Shown here in pieces: positions 9,818-20,013 of a stretch of DNA of 64,000 bases. Source of the stretch: an uncultured Litoreibacter sp. (GTDB taxonomy: Bacteria; Pseudomonadota; Alphaproteobacteria; Rhodobacterales; Rhodobacteraceae); the NCBI GenBank assembly GCA_947492995.1, contig CANLOU010000002.1, positions 62,001-126,000 of the forward strand, in the 5' to 3' direction. Made by a program: the position numbers and the translations under genes. Under the pieces are notes generated by a model. The model was not told the DNA's origin. It made no database searches and worked only from the letters and a program-made list of their open reading frames with translations. Position 1 is the first letter of the stretch, and every line of letters starts with the position of its first letter.

Positions 9818-10430
9818 TGAATCTATCCTCCAGTGACGAGGCGGCAGCGAAGTTTTCGCCAAGACGTTGTAACTCGCGGTCGATCTCCTGCCGTTTTCTT
9901 AGTTCCGCTTGGGTTGTGGGCTTGGGGGATCTTGCGAGCACAGAGCGTGTCTTCCGCGCTTGGCGTTGGCCTGCCACCCTTGCTGCTCGAAGTCGCTTCA
10001 GTTGAGAAACAGAGGCGCGACCTTGCGCCAAAGCACGTTTCGCTCCTCGAATTTCGGAGGCCAAGGCGCTGTTTTTCTGACGTAGCGCGGCAATTTCGCG
10101 CTGAAGTCGATCTTCGCGTTGGACATATTTGCCTTTGGTGATAGCGACGCCGGTCCCGATCGCAGAGCCAAGAAACCCGCCAATCGCAGCACCTGCAGCA
10201 GCGGTTCGGCTGTCTCCAGTGGCAGCGCCAGCAAGGCCGCCAATTGTCGCTCCGATTAGAGCACCCTCGGCAATTGTTCGGCCACTATCCGTCCGCTTCA
10301 AGGCGTCGGTTTGTTCGGCACTGCAAGCACCAAGCAAGACGCACAGGAATAGAATAGCAATTGCCCTGATGGATGAAAAAAATATTGCTATCATTATGAA
10401 CCCCCACTCAAAAAACATACTAGTATACAA
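9810..10430 (-). CDS. glycine-zipper lipoprotein with coiled-coil region
   Basis: LFLCVLLGACSA lipobox and GALIGATIGGLAGAATGDSRTAAAGAAIGGFLGSAIGTG glycine zipper. Confidence 0.6.
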   Translation of the reverse strand: MYTSMFFEWGFIMIAIFFSSIRAIAILFLCVLLGACSAEQTDALKRTDSGRTIAEGALIGATIGGLAGAATGDSRTAAAGAAIGGFLGSAIGTGVAITKGKYVQREDRLQREIAALRQKNSALASEIRGAKRALAQGRASVSQLKRLRAARVAGQRQARKTRSVLARSPKPTTQAELRKRQEIDRELQRLGENFAAASSLEDRFNV

Positions 10431-10497
10431 CTTAAAATTTGGTCGCTCGGTCCTTTTTCAAGGTGGCTATGATCGAATTGTGGTTAAGATCTAAAAT

Positions 10498-10520
10498 GCC
10501 GAAATCTAATTTCGGCTTTT
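10498..10520 (+). terminator. Rho-independent terminator-like hairpin upstream of lolC
   Basis: gccgaaat-cta-atttcggc-tttt. Confidence 0.65.
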
Positions 10521-10596
10521 CCGTGGGTTTCCCCATGACTTGACCCCCTGCGTACAAAGGCGCAAACCTGCGTGCAGGCAGAGGCAGGAGACCAAC

Positions 10597-11886
10597 GTGG
10601 CCAAGATCACGGGCACCAAAACCGCCCCCTTCGCGGGGTTCGAGTGGATGATCGCATGGCGCTACATCCGCGCCAAACGCGCCGAGGGCGGCGTGTCGGT
10701 CATGACATGGATTTCGCTCATCGGCATCACGCTGGCCGTGGCCGCGTTGATTATCACCTTGGCCGTGCGGTCGGGCTTCCGCTACGAATTTGTCGACACC
10801 ATTCTGGGCGCAAACGCGCATGTGACCGTCTATGACGCAGGCGCAAACGCAGGCTCCGCGCGGGTTATTTCGGACTATGACGCGCGCGCCAAAGCCATTT
10901 CATCTGCCCAAGGCGTGGTCCGCGCCGCCCCCTTGGTCAAAGGCCAGGTCCTTGCCGCAGCCCGTGGCCGCAACGCGGGCGTCGAAGTTTTCGGCATGCG
11001 GGCAGAAGACTTCGAAGGCATCCGCCGCGTGATTGAACCCGAAGAAGCCTATGGCGACTGGTCGCGGTTCGAGGAAGGCATTGCCATCGGCTCAGGCGTG
11101 GCCCGCGAGTTGGGCGTAGGCCCGGGCGACAAGATCAGGCTCATTTCTCCCAATGGCACCAAAACTGCCTTTGGCACATCGCCGCGCGTCGTCGCCTACG
11201 AGGTCGTCTACGTCTTCCGGGTTGGCCGTTACGACATCGACCGGACGCGGGTCTACATGCCCTTCGCCAAGGCGCAGGACTACTTCAACCGCGAGGGCTT
11301 GGCCGACGAGATCGAGGTCATTCTCGACGACCCCGAAAACGTCGCCAAAGGCGAGATCGAGATCATGAAAGTGGCCGGTGACAACGTCCTGCTTTGGACA
11401 TGGCGCGACAGCTCGGGCGCCTTCCTGCAAGCGCTGGAGATGGAGGACAACGTGATGTTCCTCATCCTTGGCATCCTCGTCTTGATTGCGTCGATGAACA
11501 TCGTCTCGGGCCTCATCATGCTGGTCAAAAACAAGGGTCGCGACATCGGCATTCTGCGCACCATGGGGCTGTCAGAAGGCTCGGTGCTGCGCGTCTTCTT
11601 CATCTGCGGCGCGGGCATCGGCGTCATCGGCACCATCGCGGGGCTGATCTTGGGGTGCCTCTTCGCCATCTATATCGACCAGATTTTCAACGTGGTGAAT
11701 TACATTGCGGGCGGCGGGGTCTGGGACCCCTCGGTGCGGATGATTTCGAAACTGCCGGCACGGCTGGAGCTGAACGATGTGCTCTCCGCCATCTCGCTGT
11801 CGCTGTTCCTCAGCTTCGTGGTGACCATCTTCCCCGCCCGCCGCGCGGCGCGGATGAACCCGGTGGAGGCGTTGCGCTATGAGTGA
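10597..11886 (+). CDS. lolC: lipoprotein-releasing ABC transporter permease (LolC/E)
   Basis: [58 protein letters not shown] start after GCAGGAG. Confidence 0.9.
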   Translation: MAKITGTKTAPFAGFEWMIAWRYIRAKRAEGGVSVMTWISLIGITLAVAALIITLAVRSGFRYEFVDTILGANAHVTVYDAGANAGSARVISDYDARAKAISSAQGVVRAAPLVKGQVLAAARGRNAGVEVFGMRAEDFEGIRRVIEPEEAYGDWSRFEEGIAIGSGVARELGVGPGDKIRLISPNGTKTAFGTSPRVVAYEVVYVFRVGRYDIDRTRVYMPFAKAQDYFNREGLADEIEVILDDPENVAKGEIEIMKVAGDNVLLWTWRDSSGAFLQALEMEDNVMFLILGILVLIASMNIVSGLIMLVKNKGRDIGILRTMGLSEGSVLRVFFICGAGIGVIGTIAGLILGCLFAIYIDQIFNVVNYIAGGGVWDPSVRMISKLPARLELNDVLSAISLSLFLSFVVTIFPARRAARMNPVEALRYE

Positions 11887-12556
11887 CACGGCCCTCCATC
11901 TGCATGGCATCGAACGCCACTACAACAAAGGCAAGCCCAACGAGGTCGCGGTCCTGCGCGGCGTCAATATCGAGGTCAAAAAGGGCGAGGTCGTGGCCTT
12001 GGTCGCGCCCTCCGGCGCGGGCAAATCGACGCTGCTGCATATCGCGGGCCTCTTGGACACGCCTGACGCCGGAAAAGTGCAAATCGCGGGCGAGGATCTT
12101 ACCGGCCGCTCTGACCGGGCGCGCACCAATGCGCGGCGCAGCCAAATTGGCTTTGTCTACCAGTTCCACCACCTGCTGCCCGAGTTTACGGCGGCTGAGA
12201 ACATCATCCTGCCGCAACTCGCATCGGGCATTTCGCGCAAGGACGCCGGGGCCCGCGCAGTCGATCTGCTGGGCAAGGTCGGCGTTGAACATCGCGCGGG
12301 GCACCGCCCCGGAGAGCTGTCCGGCGGCGAACAGCAACGTGTCGCCTTCTGCCGGGCGCTGGCCAATGTGCCGGGCCTGATGCTGGCCGATGAGCCCACC
12401 GGCAACCTTGATCCGGCAACGTCGGATCAGGTGTTCGAGGCGTTGATAAAACTCGCCCGCGAAACCGGCCTCGCGGCTTTGATCGCCACGCATAACATGG
12501 ACCTCGCCGCCCGCATGGACCGCACGGTCAGGCTGGAAAGCGGGGTGCTGGTGTAG
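11879..12556 (+). CDS. lolD: lipoprotein-releasing ABC transporter ATP-binding protein
   Basis: Walker [34 protein letters not shown] signature; overlaps lolC. Confidence 0.93.
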   Translation: MSDTALHLHGIERHYNKGKPNEVAVLRGVNIEVKKGEVVALVAPSGAGKSTLLHIAGLLDTPDAGKVQIAGEDLTGRSDRARTNARRSQIGFVYQFHHLLPEFTAAENIILPQLASGISRKDAGARAVDLLGKVGVEHRAGHRPGELSGGEQQRVAFCRALANVPGLMLADEPTGNLDPATSDQVFEALIKLARETGLAALIATHNMDLAARMDRTVRLESGVLV

Positions 12557-12810
12557 CCGGAACGGCGAAGCACCGAACGGTCGGGCTACGTTTCGTTAAA
12601 TTCTGGTCGCTAGAACCTGTTCTCGGATATCCAATGGCAAAGATGTGGCATGAGGGCGCTGGTCGGGACGTGGCAGTTCCGGCGGACTTTGGCGCCCACC
12701 TTGCTTCACCGGTGAAGACTGACAGGTGCGGGGGTAAAGCCCCGTCTCGCGGCCACGATACTTTTGGCGGGCCCGCTTCCTACGATCCCCTGATGAGCAT
12801 GGCTGACAAG

Positions 12811-12883
12811 CCGGCGGGGAAACCCCGTCCGGCGCAAGAGTTTTGCAAAACTCTTGCAGTAAAATTTTTATCCTAAAAATTTT
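12811..12883. terminator. three consecutive hairpins between convergent genes
   Basis: ccggcgggg-aaa-ccccgtccgg (bulged); 24-bp palindrome 12834-12857; aaaattttta-tcc-taaaaatttt 12861-12883. Confidence 0.7.
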
Positions 12884-12894
12884 GCGCCCGAAGA

Positions 12895-13842
12895 TCAGCC
12901 GGCATGCGCCGCATAAAGCGCGCAGGCCTCGTCAAAGACGCGGGCGCGGGTCGCCTCGCATTCCATGGTGATTTCGTGTTCGCCGCCCTCAATGACAATC
13001 AGCTCGCCATTTGGCCAACGGCTCATGCGGTCATGGATGTTTGGCACATCCACAATTCGCTCGTTGGTGCCCACATAGGTCCGCGTCGGCACGTCAGGCG
13101 TCGGATGCGCCCGCAGCGCGCGACATTCGCGCAAGGCCTCGTTCAGCCAGGTCAGGCTCGGCCCGCCTATGGCCAGGTCGGGGTAGGTTGTCACCTGATC
13201 CTTCATGTAGTCGAACATTCTGGGGTCGGTGGTCAGCATGTTGTCGTCAAACGGGTTGGCCAGCACGTAGGTCTCCGGCACCGTCCCCGGTGTGATGACA
13301 TGGCCCAGCCCAAAATTATGCGCCAGGGTCGAGGCGACCCAGCCCATCGTCCGCTTTGGGATCGGCGCGGCAATGCCCCACATAGGTCCGGTGAACACAG
13401 CAGAGGTCACCGGCAGGCCCTCAATCAACGCCCGCAATCCAATGCAGCCGCCCATCGAATGGGCGAGCAATGACAGCGGTTTGGGCAAGGCCAGCTCTTC
13501 GACCAGTGCCAGCACTGCCGCCACATCCAATTGGTAATGCTTGAAGGACCCCACATGTCCCAGCGCGCGGTCGTCCAGCAACCGGTCCGCCAGCCCCTGG
13601 CCACGCCAATCCACCACCAAGCAGGCATAGCCGCGCGCGGCGAATTCCCCTGCCGCATGGCCGTATTTCTCGATATATTCTGTGCGGCCCGGGAACAGCA
13701 AAACCGTTCCCTTTTTGGCCGCGTCAACGCCCCACACCGCGGCGCGGATGCGCACCCCGTCGTCGCAGGTCAACCAATAGGCGGAGCCACCGTCGGGGCC
13801 GTGGGCCACGTCGTTGTGCAAAGGCGCTGGAACCGGTGTCAC
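12895..13842 (-). CDS. alpha/beta hydrolase, lysophospholipase-like
   Basis: VLLFPGRTEYIEKYGHAAGEFAARGYACLVVDWRGQG; LLAHSMGGCIG; GTG start overlapping the upstream stop. Confidence 0.82.
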   Translation of the reverse strand: MTPVPAPLHNDVAHGPDGGSAYWLTCDDGVRIRAAVWGVDAAKKGTVLLFPGRTEYIEKYGHAAGEFAARGYACLVVDWRGQGLADRLLDDRALGHVGSFKHYQLDVAAVLALVEELALPKPLSLLAHSMGGCIGLRALIEGLPVTSAVFTGPMWGIAAPIPKRTMGWVASTLAHNFGLGHVITPGTVPETYVLANPFDDNMLTTDPRMFDYMKDQVTTYPDLAIGGPSLTWLNEALRECRALRAHPTPDVPTRTYVGTNERIVDVPNIHDRMSRWPNGELIVIEGGEHEITMECEATRARVFDEACALYAAHAG

Positions 13843-14126
13843 GACAGAACGGCACCCAATTTCATGGCTTGGCCCATGTCGCCGTCCACCGACAATTTGC
13901 CCGACATAAAGGCGGCCGTCGGGTTCAGGTCGCCGCCCAAAATGGCTTCGAATGTCTCGGCATCGGCGGACATGGTGCATTCCGCGTCCTCGTCGCCCGC
14001 ACGGACGCCGGCGCTGTCGACCATGATCGCGCCTTCGCCTGCAATGTCGAACTTGACCGAGCCGTCAAAGCCGCCCTCCAGTTTGGCGCTCAGGGCTTCT
14101 ACCGCTTTGGTGATTACGTCGCTCAT
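13839..14126 (-). CDS. SCP2 sterol-binding domain protein
   Basis: KFDIAGEGAIMVDSAGV...GDLNPTAAFMSGKLSVDGDMGQAMKL. Confidence 0.85.
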   Translation of the reverse strand: MSDVITKAVEALSAKLEGGFDGSVKFDIAGEGAIMVDSAGVRAGDEDAECTMSADAETFEAILGGDLNPTAAFMSGKLSVDGDMGQAMKLGAVLS

Positions 14127-14199
14127 TTTCGGTCTCTCCTAAAATTGTGAGGTCTTGGCACTCGATTTTTTGCCCAAGCCCGCTAAACTCAACCCCGTT

Positions 14200-14760
14200 A
14201 TGAAGATTTCAGCACATATCCTCAACACTGTCGTTGCGGCATTTTTTCTTGCGATGCCGCTTTCTGCGCCCGCCGCCGCCGATGAGGTGGAGCTGAACAA
14301 GCTGTTCGACAGCCTCGCACAGCCTGAACAGGACAATTGGGAAAGCATCGAACGCGCCATTTGGCGCGAATGGTCCGACAGCGGCTCCAAGGCGATGAAC
14401 CTGCTACTCAATCGCGGGCGTCGCGCGATGAGCAACCGCAATTTCAGCGAAGCCATCGACCATTTCACCGCGCTGACCGATCATGCGCCGGAGTTTGCCG
14501 AAGGCTGGAACATGCGGGCGACCGCCTATTTCGGGGCAGGGCAATACGGGCTGTCCATTGCCGATATCCAACGCACGTTGGTTTTGAACCCCCGCCATTT
14601 TGGCGCGATGCAGGGCTTGGGCCGCATGCTGGAAGAGATGGACGACGCCAAAAACGCGCTGACCGCCTACGAGGCCGCTTACGCTATACATCCCCACCGC
14701 CCCGGCCTAAAAGAGGCGGTAGAGCGGCTGGGACAACAGGTGTCCGGCCAAGATTTGTAA
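14200..14760 (+). CDS. tetratricopeptide-repeat periplasmic protein
   Basis: Signal peptide; AIDHFTALTDHAPEFAEGWNMRATAYFGAGQYGLSIADIQRTLVLNPRHFGAMQGLG. Confidence 0.8.
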   Translation: MKISAHILNTVVAAFFLAMPLSAPAAADEVELNKLFDSLAQPEQDNWESIERAIWREWSDSGSKAMNLLLNRGRRAMSNRNFSEAIDHFTALTDHAPEFAEGWNMRATAYFGAGQYGLSIADIQRTLVLNPRHFGAMQGLGRMLEEMDDAKNALTAYEAAYAIHPHRPGLKEAVERLGQQVSGQDL

Positions 14761-14799
14761 CGCCGGTTTCGGCCCCAACCAGCGAAGCCTGCCCCTGTT

Positions 14800-17496
14800 A
14801 TGACTGGCAACGCACGGGTAACGGCGGTCTTAGGGCCGACCAACACCGGCAAAACCCATTACGCAATTGAACGCATGCTGTCCCACCGCACCGGTGTGAT
14901 CGGTCTGCCGCTGCGCCTGTTGGCCCGCGAGGTCTATGACCGCATTGTTGCCTTGCGCGGCCCGTCCGTCGTGGCTTTGGTGACGGGCGAGGAGCGTATC
15001 GTGCCCGACCGCGCCGCCTATTGGGTCTGCACCGTCGAGGCCATGCCCGACGGCATGGGCGCGGATTTTGTGGGCATCGACGAGATCCAGCTCTGCGCCG
15101 ACCCCGAACGCGGCCACGTCTTCACCCAGCGCCTGCTGCATACCCGCGGCCATCTTGAGACGCTTTTTATGGGCGCGGACACCATGCGTTCCGCCATCGC
15201 CGCGATGGAGCCCAAGGCGCAGTTTTTGAAACGGGAACGGTTCTCGGAACTCAGCTATACCGGCTCCAAAAAGGTCAGCCGGCTGAAGGCGCGGTCTGCC
15301 ATTGTGGGGTTCTCCGTCGAAAACGTCTATGCGATTGCGGAACTTATCCGCCGCCAAAAGGGCGGCTGCGCGGTGGTGATGGGGGCGCTGAGCCCGCGTA
15401 CGCGCAATGCGCAGGTTGAGATGTATCAAAACGGCGACGTGGATTATCTGGTGGCCACCGATGCCATCGGCATGGGGCTGAACCTTGATATTGACCACGT
15501 GGCCTTGTCGTCGCTGACCAAGTTCGACGGCCGCCGGATGCGGCCTTTGCAGCCCAACGAGCTGGCGCAGATCGCGGGCCGGGCAGGGCGCTACATGCAG
15601 CCCGGCACGTTCGGCGTCACCGGCGAGGCGCGGCCACTGGATGACCAGGTGGTCACGGCGATCACTGAATCGAAGTTCCGGCCCGTGACCAAGCTGCAAT
15701 GGCGCAATGACCGTTTGGAATATGGCTCGATTGATCGGCTGATCCGCTCGCTGGAGATGCGCACCGATGACGAATGGCTGTCTCGGGCGCGGGACGCGGA
15801 TGACCTGACCGCGCTCAAGGCGCTGTCTCAGATGACGGATGTCACCGCGCGGACCTCAACGCCGCAGGATGTCAAACTGCTGTGGGACGTCTGCCGTATC
15901 CCTGATTTCCGTGGCATTTCCAGCGGCGAACATGCGGGCATGTTGGAGGTGATCTACGGCTACCTGCATGACAATGGCCAGGTGCCAAACGACTACATGG
16001 CGCGACAAATCGCACGGATTGACCGCCATGACGGCGACATTGATACGCTGTCCAAACGGCTGGCCTATATCCGCACATGGACCTACGTAACCCAGCGCAA
16101 GGGCTGGGTTGTTGACGAAAGCCATTGGCGCGGCGAAACCCGTGCGGTAGAAGACCGCTTGTCAGATGCGCTGCATGGCGCGCTGACCCAAAGATTTGTC
16201 GACCGGCGCACATCGGTGTTGTTGCGGCGGTTGAAACAGAAGGAGAGCCTTGTGGCTGACGTGAATGAGACCGGTGAAGTAACTGTTGAAGGCGAGCTGA
16301 TCGGCAAGCTGGACGGGTTCCGTTTTAAGCAGGCGGATACCAGCTCCTCGGACGAGGCGAAGACCTTGAAACAGGCGGCTGTGGCGGCGTTGGCCCCCCA
16401 TTTCAACCTGCGGGCAGACAAGTTCTACAACGCGCCGGACACCGAGATGGATTTCACCGAACAAGGCGGCTTGATGTGGGGCGACATGGCGGTGGGCAAG
16501 CTGGCCAAGGGCGACGATCCGTTGAAGCCAACGGTTGAGCCTTTTGTGGATGACGAAGCCGGTGCCGACGTGGCCGAAAAGGTCAAACGCCGGTTGCAAC
16601 ATTTCATCGACCGCAAAATTGCGGCAGCTTTCGAGCCGATGATCGCCATGTCCGGCGACGAGACGCTGACCGGTCTGGCCAAAGGATTCGCGTTTCGAAT
16701 GTCGGAAGCCTTGGGCGTGTTGCCCCGCGACGCCGTTGCCAATGACGTCAAAGCCTTGGACCAGGACGCACGCGGCGTGCTGCGCAAGCACGGCATCCGG
16801 TTTGGTCAATTCACCATCTTCATGCCGCTCCTGTTGAAACCCGCGCCGACGCGCTTGCGTCTGGTGTTGTGGTCCTTGCAGCAGGGCTTGAGCGAATTCC
16901 CCGAAGCGCCGCCCCCCGGTCTGGTCACCGTGCCAGCGGTCAAGGACGCGCCCGAGGGCTACTACACGAACGCCGGCTACCGCCTTGCCGGCGAACGCGC
17001 GATCCGCATCGACATGCTGGAACGGCTTGCCGACCAGCTGCGCTCCGAGGATTCGCGCGGCGGGTTTGAAGCCAAGCCCGACATGCTGTCGATCACCGGC
17101 ATGACGCTGGAGCAATTCGCCGATCTGATGGGCGGTCTGGGCTACAAGGCCGAAAAAGGCGAGCGCGTGAAGGTGAAGGCGGTTGTGGAGAAGCCCGCTG
17201 AGGAGGCCAAACCTGAAGGCGACGCCACTGAGGCTCCGGCTGAAGAAGCGAGCGCCGAGACGCCGCCGGAAATGGAAGTGTTCTACACCTTCAAATGGGG
17301 CGGCAATCGCGGCGCAAAACCGCAGCGCCCGCCGCGCAAAGATGGCGGCAAGCCGCAGCGGGGCAAGCCAAAGGGCAAAGGGGCACCGCGCGATACCAAA
17401 GCGCAGAGCTTTAAGGCCCGTCCTCCGAAGAAGGAGAAGGCGATTGATCCCGACAACCCGTTTGCGGCAGCCCTGATGGGGCTGAAGAAAGACTGA
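14800..17496 (+). CDS. SUV3-like DEAD/DEAH RNA helicase
   Basis: LGPTNTGKTHYAIERML, IDEIQLCADPERGHVFT, QIAGRAGRY; K/R-rich C-terminus. Confidence 0.88.
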   Translation: MTGNARVTAVLGPTNTGKTHYAIERMLSHRTGVIGLPLRLLAREVYDRIVALRGPSVVALVTGEERIVPDRAAYWVCTVEAMPDGMGADFVGIDEIQLCADPERGHVFTQRLLHTRGHLETLFMGADTMRSAIAAMEPKAQFLKRERFSELSYTGSKKVSRLKARSAIVGFSVENVYAIAELIRRQKGGCAVVMGALSPRTRNAQVEMYQNGDVDYLVATDAIGMGLNLDIDHVALSSLTKFDGRRMRPLQPNELAQIAGRAGRYMQPGTFGVTGEARPLDDQVVTAITESKFRPVTKLQWRNDRLEYGSIDRLIRSLEMRTDDEWLSRARDADDLTALKALSQMTDVTARTSTPQDVKLLWDVCRIPDFRGISSGEHAGMLEVIYGYLHDNGQVPNDYMARQIARIDRHDGDIDTLSKRLAYIRTWTYVTQRKGWVVDESHWRGETRAVEDRLSDALHGALTQRFVDRRTSVLLRRLKQKESLVADVNETGEVTVEGELIGKLDGFRFKQADTSSSDEAKTLKQAAVAALAPHFNLRADKFYNAPDTEMDFTEQGGLMWGDMAVGKLAKGDDPLKPTVEPFVDDEAGADVAEKVKRRLQHFIDRKIAAAFEPMIAMSGDETLTGLAKGFAFRMSEALGVLPRDAVANDVKALDQDARGVLRKHGIRFGQFTIFMPLLLKPAPTRLRLVLWSLQQGLSEFPEAPPPGLVTVPAVKDAPEGYYTNAGYRLAGERAIRIDMLERLADQLRSEDSRGGFEAKPDMLSITGMTLEQFADLMGGLGYKAEKGERVKVKAVVEKPAEEAKPEGDATEAPAEEASAETPPEMEVFYTFKWGGNRGAKPQRPPRKDGGKPQRGKPKGKGAPRDTKAQSFKARPPKKEKAIDPDNPFAAALMGLKKD

Positions 17497-17504
17497 CCCG
17501 GCGT

Positions 17505-17602
17505 GATCCAAATGGGCGCTTCGCGCGCATGATGTTTTGCGTTCTTGGGGGAGCTTTGCTCCCCCGCCACGCGGGCATCCCCCTCAGGATATTTTTGGAA
17601 CA
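17505..17602 (+). repeat. dispersed intergenic repeat, copy 1 (hairpin plus ATATTTTTGG tail)
   Basis: Near-identical to 39924-40028; stem gggggagc-ttt-gctccccc. Confidence 0.75.
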
Positions 17603-17983
17603 ATGATGGGGGACGCGGCGCGCGAGACCATTCGGTTGGACAAATGGCTGTGGCAGGCGCGGTTCTTCAAGACGCGCACATTGGCCGCATCGGTCGTGAA
17701 GGCTGGCAACGTCAGGGTAAACGCCACAAAGATCGCCAAGCCGGCGTTTCAGGTGGGGGAAGGCGACGGAATAACCTTTCCGCAAGGCAGCCAAACCCGC
17801 GTGGTGGTCGTGGCCGCTTGCGGGACGCGGCGCGGCCCCGCGCCCGAGGCGCAGGCGTTGTACCACGACAAGACCGTGTTCGAGGAAAAGGTTCCGCGCA
17901 CCGTCACGCCGTGGGGAAAAGGTCGCCCGACCAAGAAAGATCGCCGCACCCTGGACCTTTCGCGCAAGCCCCCGCTTGAATGA
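17603..17983 (+). CDS. S4-domain RNA-binding protein, Hsp15-like
   Basis: IRLDKWLWQARFFKTRTLAASVVKAGNVRVNATKIAKPAFQVGEGD. Confidence 0.88.
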   Translation: MMGDAARETIRLDKWLWQARFFKTRTLAASVVKAGNVRVNATKIAKPAFQVGEGDGITFPQGSQTRVVVVAACGTRRGPAPEAQALYHDKTVFEEKVPRTVTPWGKGRPTKKDRRTLDLSRKPPLE

Positions 17984-18034
17984 TCCCCGATTGGGGATTA
18001 CCACAATGCCAACAGCCATTTTCGGACAACAGCC

Positions 18035-18370
18035 ATGACCTATATCGTCAATGACGCCTGCATCGCCTGCAAATACACCGACTGCGTAGAAGTCTGCCCC
18101 GTGGATTGCTTCTACGAGGGCGAGAACATGCTGGTGATCCACCCTGATGAGTGCATTGATTGCGGCGTCTGCGAGCCGGAATGCCCCGCCGACGCCATCC
18201 GCCCCGACACGGAGCCGGACATGGACAAATGGGTGGAATTCAACCGCAAATACTCCGAGAAATGGCCGGTTATCATCACCAAGAAGGACCCGCTGCCCAC
18301 CGCTGACGAGATGGACGGCAAAGAGGGCAAGATGGAGCTGTTCTCGGAAAATGCGGGCGAAGGCGGCTGA
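18035..18370 (+). CDS. fdxA: 7Fe ferredoxin
   Basis: [55 protein letters not shown]. Confidence 0.95.
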   Translation: MTYIVNDACIACKYTDCVEVCPVDCFYEGENMLVIHPDECIDCGVCEPECPADAIRPDTEPDMDKWVEFNRKYSEKWPVIITKKDPLPTADEMDGKEGKMELFSENAGEGG

Positions 18371-18420
18371 TTCGCCCCCTTTCCGGCCCCAACGGCCCAT
18401 ATTCAACGTGGTATGAGCCG

Positions 18421-18447
18421 CGCCCCACTTTAAGGGGGGGCGTTTTT
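18421..18447 (+). terminator. Rho-independent terminator after fdxA
   Basis: cgcccc...ggggcg stem followed by ttttt. Confidence 0.7.
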
Positions 18448-18592
18448 GTGCTATGTGTACGCCAAGGATGACAGCGTGTGGCCGCCTTACGGAGCGGGGA
18501 GAAACCGGCGCTTAACCATATGAAAATGATATCGGATGTGACCGGGGGGCTCTCCACCGGCCCTGTCCGTTTCGCTGTGAAAGTGAGTACAT

Positions 18593-19102
18593 ATGAGCAA
18601 GAAGAAGCAAGACTTCAGCCCAAACGAATTTGTGGTCTACCCCGCGCATGGCGTTGGCAAGGTGGTCAGCATCGAGACGCAGGAAGTGGCCGGCATCGAG
18701 CTGGAACTGTTCGTCGTTTCCTTCGAGAAGGACAAGATGACCCTGCGCGTGCCGACGCATAAAGCGTTGGAAGTGGGCATGCGGCCCTTGTCCTCGCCAG
18801 ATCTGGTGGGCCAAGCGTTCAAAACGCTGAAGGGCAAGGCCCGCGTCAAACGCGCGATGTGGTCGCGCCGGGCGCAGGAATATGAGCAAAAGATCAACTC
18901 GGGCGATTTGATTGCGATTGCCGAGGTGGTGCGCGACCTGCACCGCCATGGCGACCAGCGCGAGCAAAGCTATTCCGAGCGTCAGCTGTATGAGGCCGCG
19001 TTGGAGCGTCTGACCCGCGAAATCGCGGTGGTGCAAGGCAATGACGAGCCGTCCGCGATGAAGGAAATCGACGACGTGTTAATCAGCCGCAGCGCGGCTT
19101 AA
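18593..19102 (+). CDS. carD: CarD-family transcription regulator
   Basis: FSPNEFVVYPAHGVGKVVSIETQEVAGIELELFVVSFEKDKMTLRVP. Confidence 0.93.
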   Translation: MSKKKQDFSPNEFVVYPAHGVGKVVSIETQEVAGIELELFVVSFEKDKMTLRVPTHKALEVGMRPLSSPDLVGQAFKTLKGKARVKRAMWSRRAQEYEQKINSGDLIAIAEVVRDLHRHGDQREQSYSERQLYEAALERLTREIAVVQGNDEPSAMKEIDDVLISRSAA

Positions 19103-19120
19103 CGCCCACAAAACCTTTGC

Positions 19121-19149
19121 AAACGCCGCGCCTTCGGGGGCGGCGTTTT
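19121..19149 (+). terminator. Rho-independent terminator after carD
   Basis: aaacgccgc...gcggcgttt with T tail. Confidence 0.7.
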
Positions 19150-19154
19150 GCGTT

Positions 19155-19916
19155 TCAGGAGGCGACCAAGGCGACCAAGACCGCCGCTTCGGTCATTTGC
19201 TGAGTGGCCCCCAGCACGTCACCGGTTTGGCCTTCGATTTTGGAGCGTGCGATAGAGCGGACCGCGAGGCTGGCAAGACCCGCAGCCGCGGCAACCCACA
19301 ATGCGGCAAGGCCGGAAAACAGCAACGCGGCGACGGCCGCAATGGCAAGGGCCGCCAGCATCACGTCGCGGCTTGGCCGCCCCGTCTTGCTGGACAGCCC
19401 ACCCTCGCGCGCATGCGGCAGCGCATGCATCACATGCACCATTGCGGCCCGCGACACGATTGGGGCCAACAGCAGCGCCCAGACCGCGCCATTCGCGATA
19501 AGCGACGTGTAAAGCGTCCAACGAACCCCTGTGACAAGGATCAGCGCCAGCACGCCATAGGTGCCGATGGCGCTGTCCTTCATGATCTCCAACCGGCGGG
19601 GCTTGTCCCAGCCGCCCCAGAACCCGTCGGCGCAATCGGCCAAACCGTCCTCGTGCATCGCGCCGGTGCTCATCACCAAGCTGGCCAGCAAGATCAGCGC
19701 CGCGACCGGGGCGGGGATGCCCAGCCACAGCGCACTCATCGCCAGAACGCTGGCCAAAACGGCGACCACAAGCCCTGCAACCGGGTAGGCCCATGCGGCC
19801 TGCGCAGCAGAGCGGTCGGCGTCTGACCAATCGGCCTGCGGCACCGGCAACCGGGTCAAAAGGCTCAGCGCCATCTTAAGGTCGTTCCACAGAATTTGGG
19901 GCGAGGGCAGGGGCAT
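19155..19916 (-). CDS. cobS: adenosylcobinamide-GDP ribazoletransferase
   Basis: [50 protein letters not shown]. Confidence 0.95.
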   Translation of the reverse strand: MPLPSPQILWNDLKMALSLLTRLPVPQADWSDADRSAAQAAWAYPVAGLVVAVLASVLAMSALWLGIPAPVAALILLASLVMSTGAMHEDGLADCADGFWGGWDKPRRLEIMKDSAIGTYGVLALILVTGVRWTLYTSLIANGAVWALLLAPIVSRAAMVHVMHALPHAREGGLSSKTGRPSRDVMLAALAIAAVAALLFSGLAALWVAAAAGLASLAVRSIARSKIEGQTGDVLGATQQMTEAAVLVALVAS

Positions 19917-20013
19917 GTCGGTTTTAGGCCACTCCGGGGCGTGCAGGGTCTTTAGGTCGGGCCACGCTAAGGCTAGAAGGGCCGTGAATACAATCTCAAA
20001 CAGGTGGCCTCTG

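Noticed and set aside
12634-12876. 80-aa ORF in the lolD/hydrolase intergenic region
   Set aside because: Runs through the hairpin array; no recognisable protein features.
16162-17511. 449-aa minus-strand ORF opposite the helicase
   Set aside because: Antisense mirror ORF in high-GC DNA; no domain-like pattern.
19917-20013. Possible cobalamin riboswitch between divergent cobS and cobT
   Set aside because: Gap is under 100 bp and I could not find a convincing B12-box; not supported.
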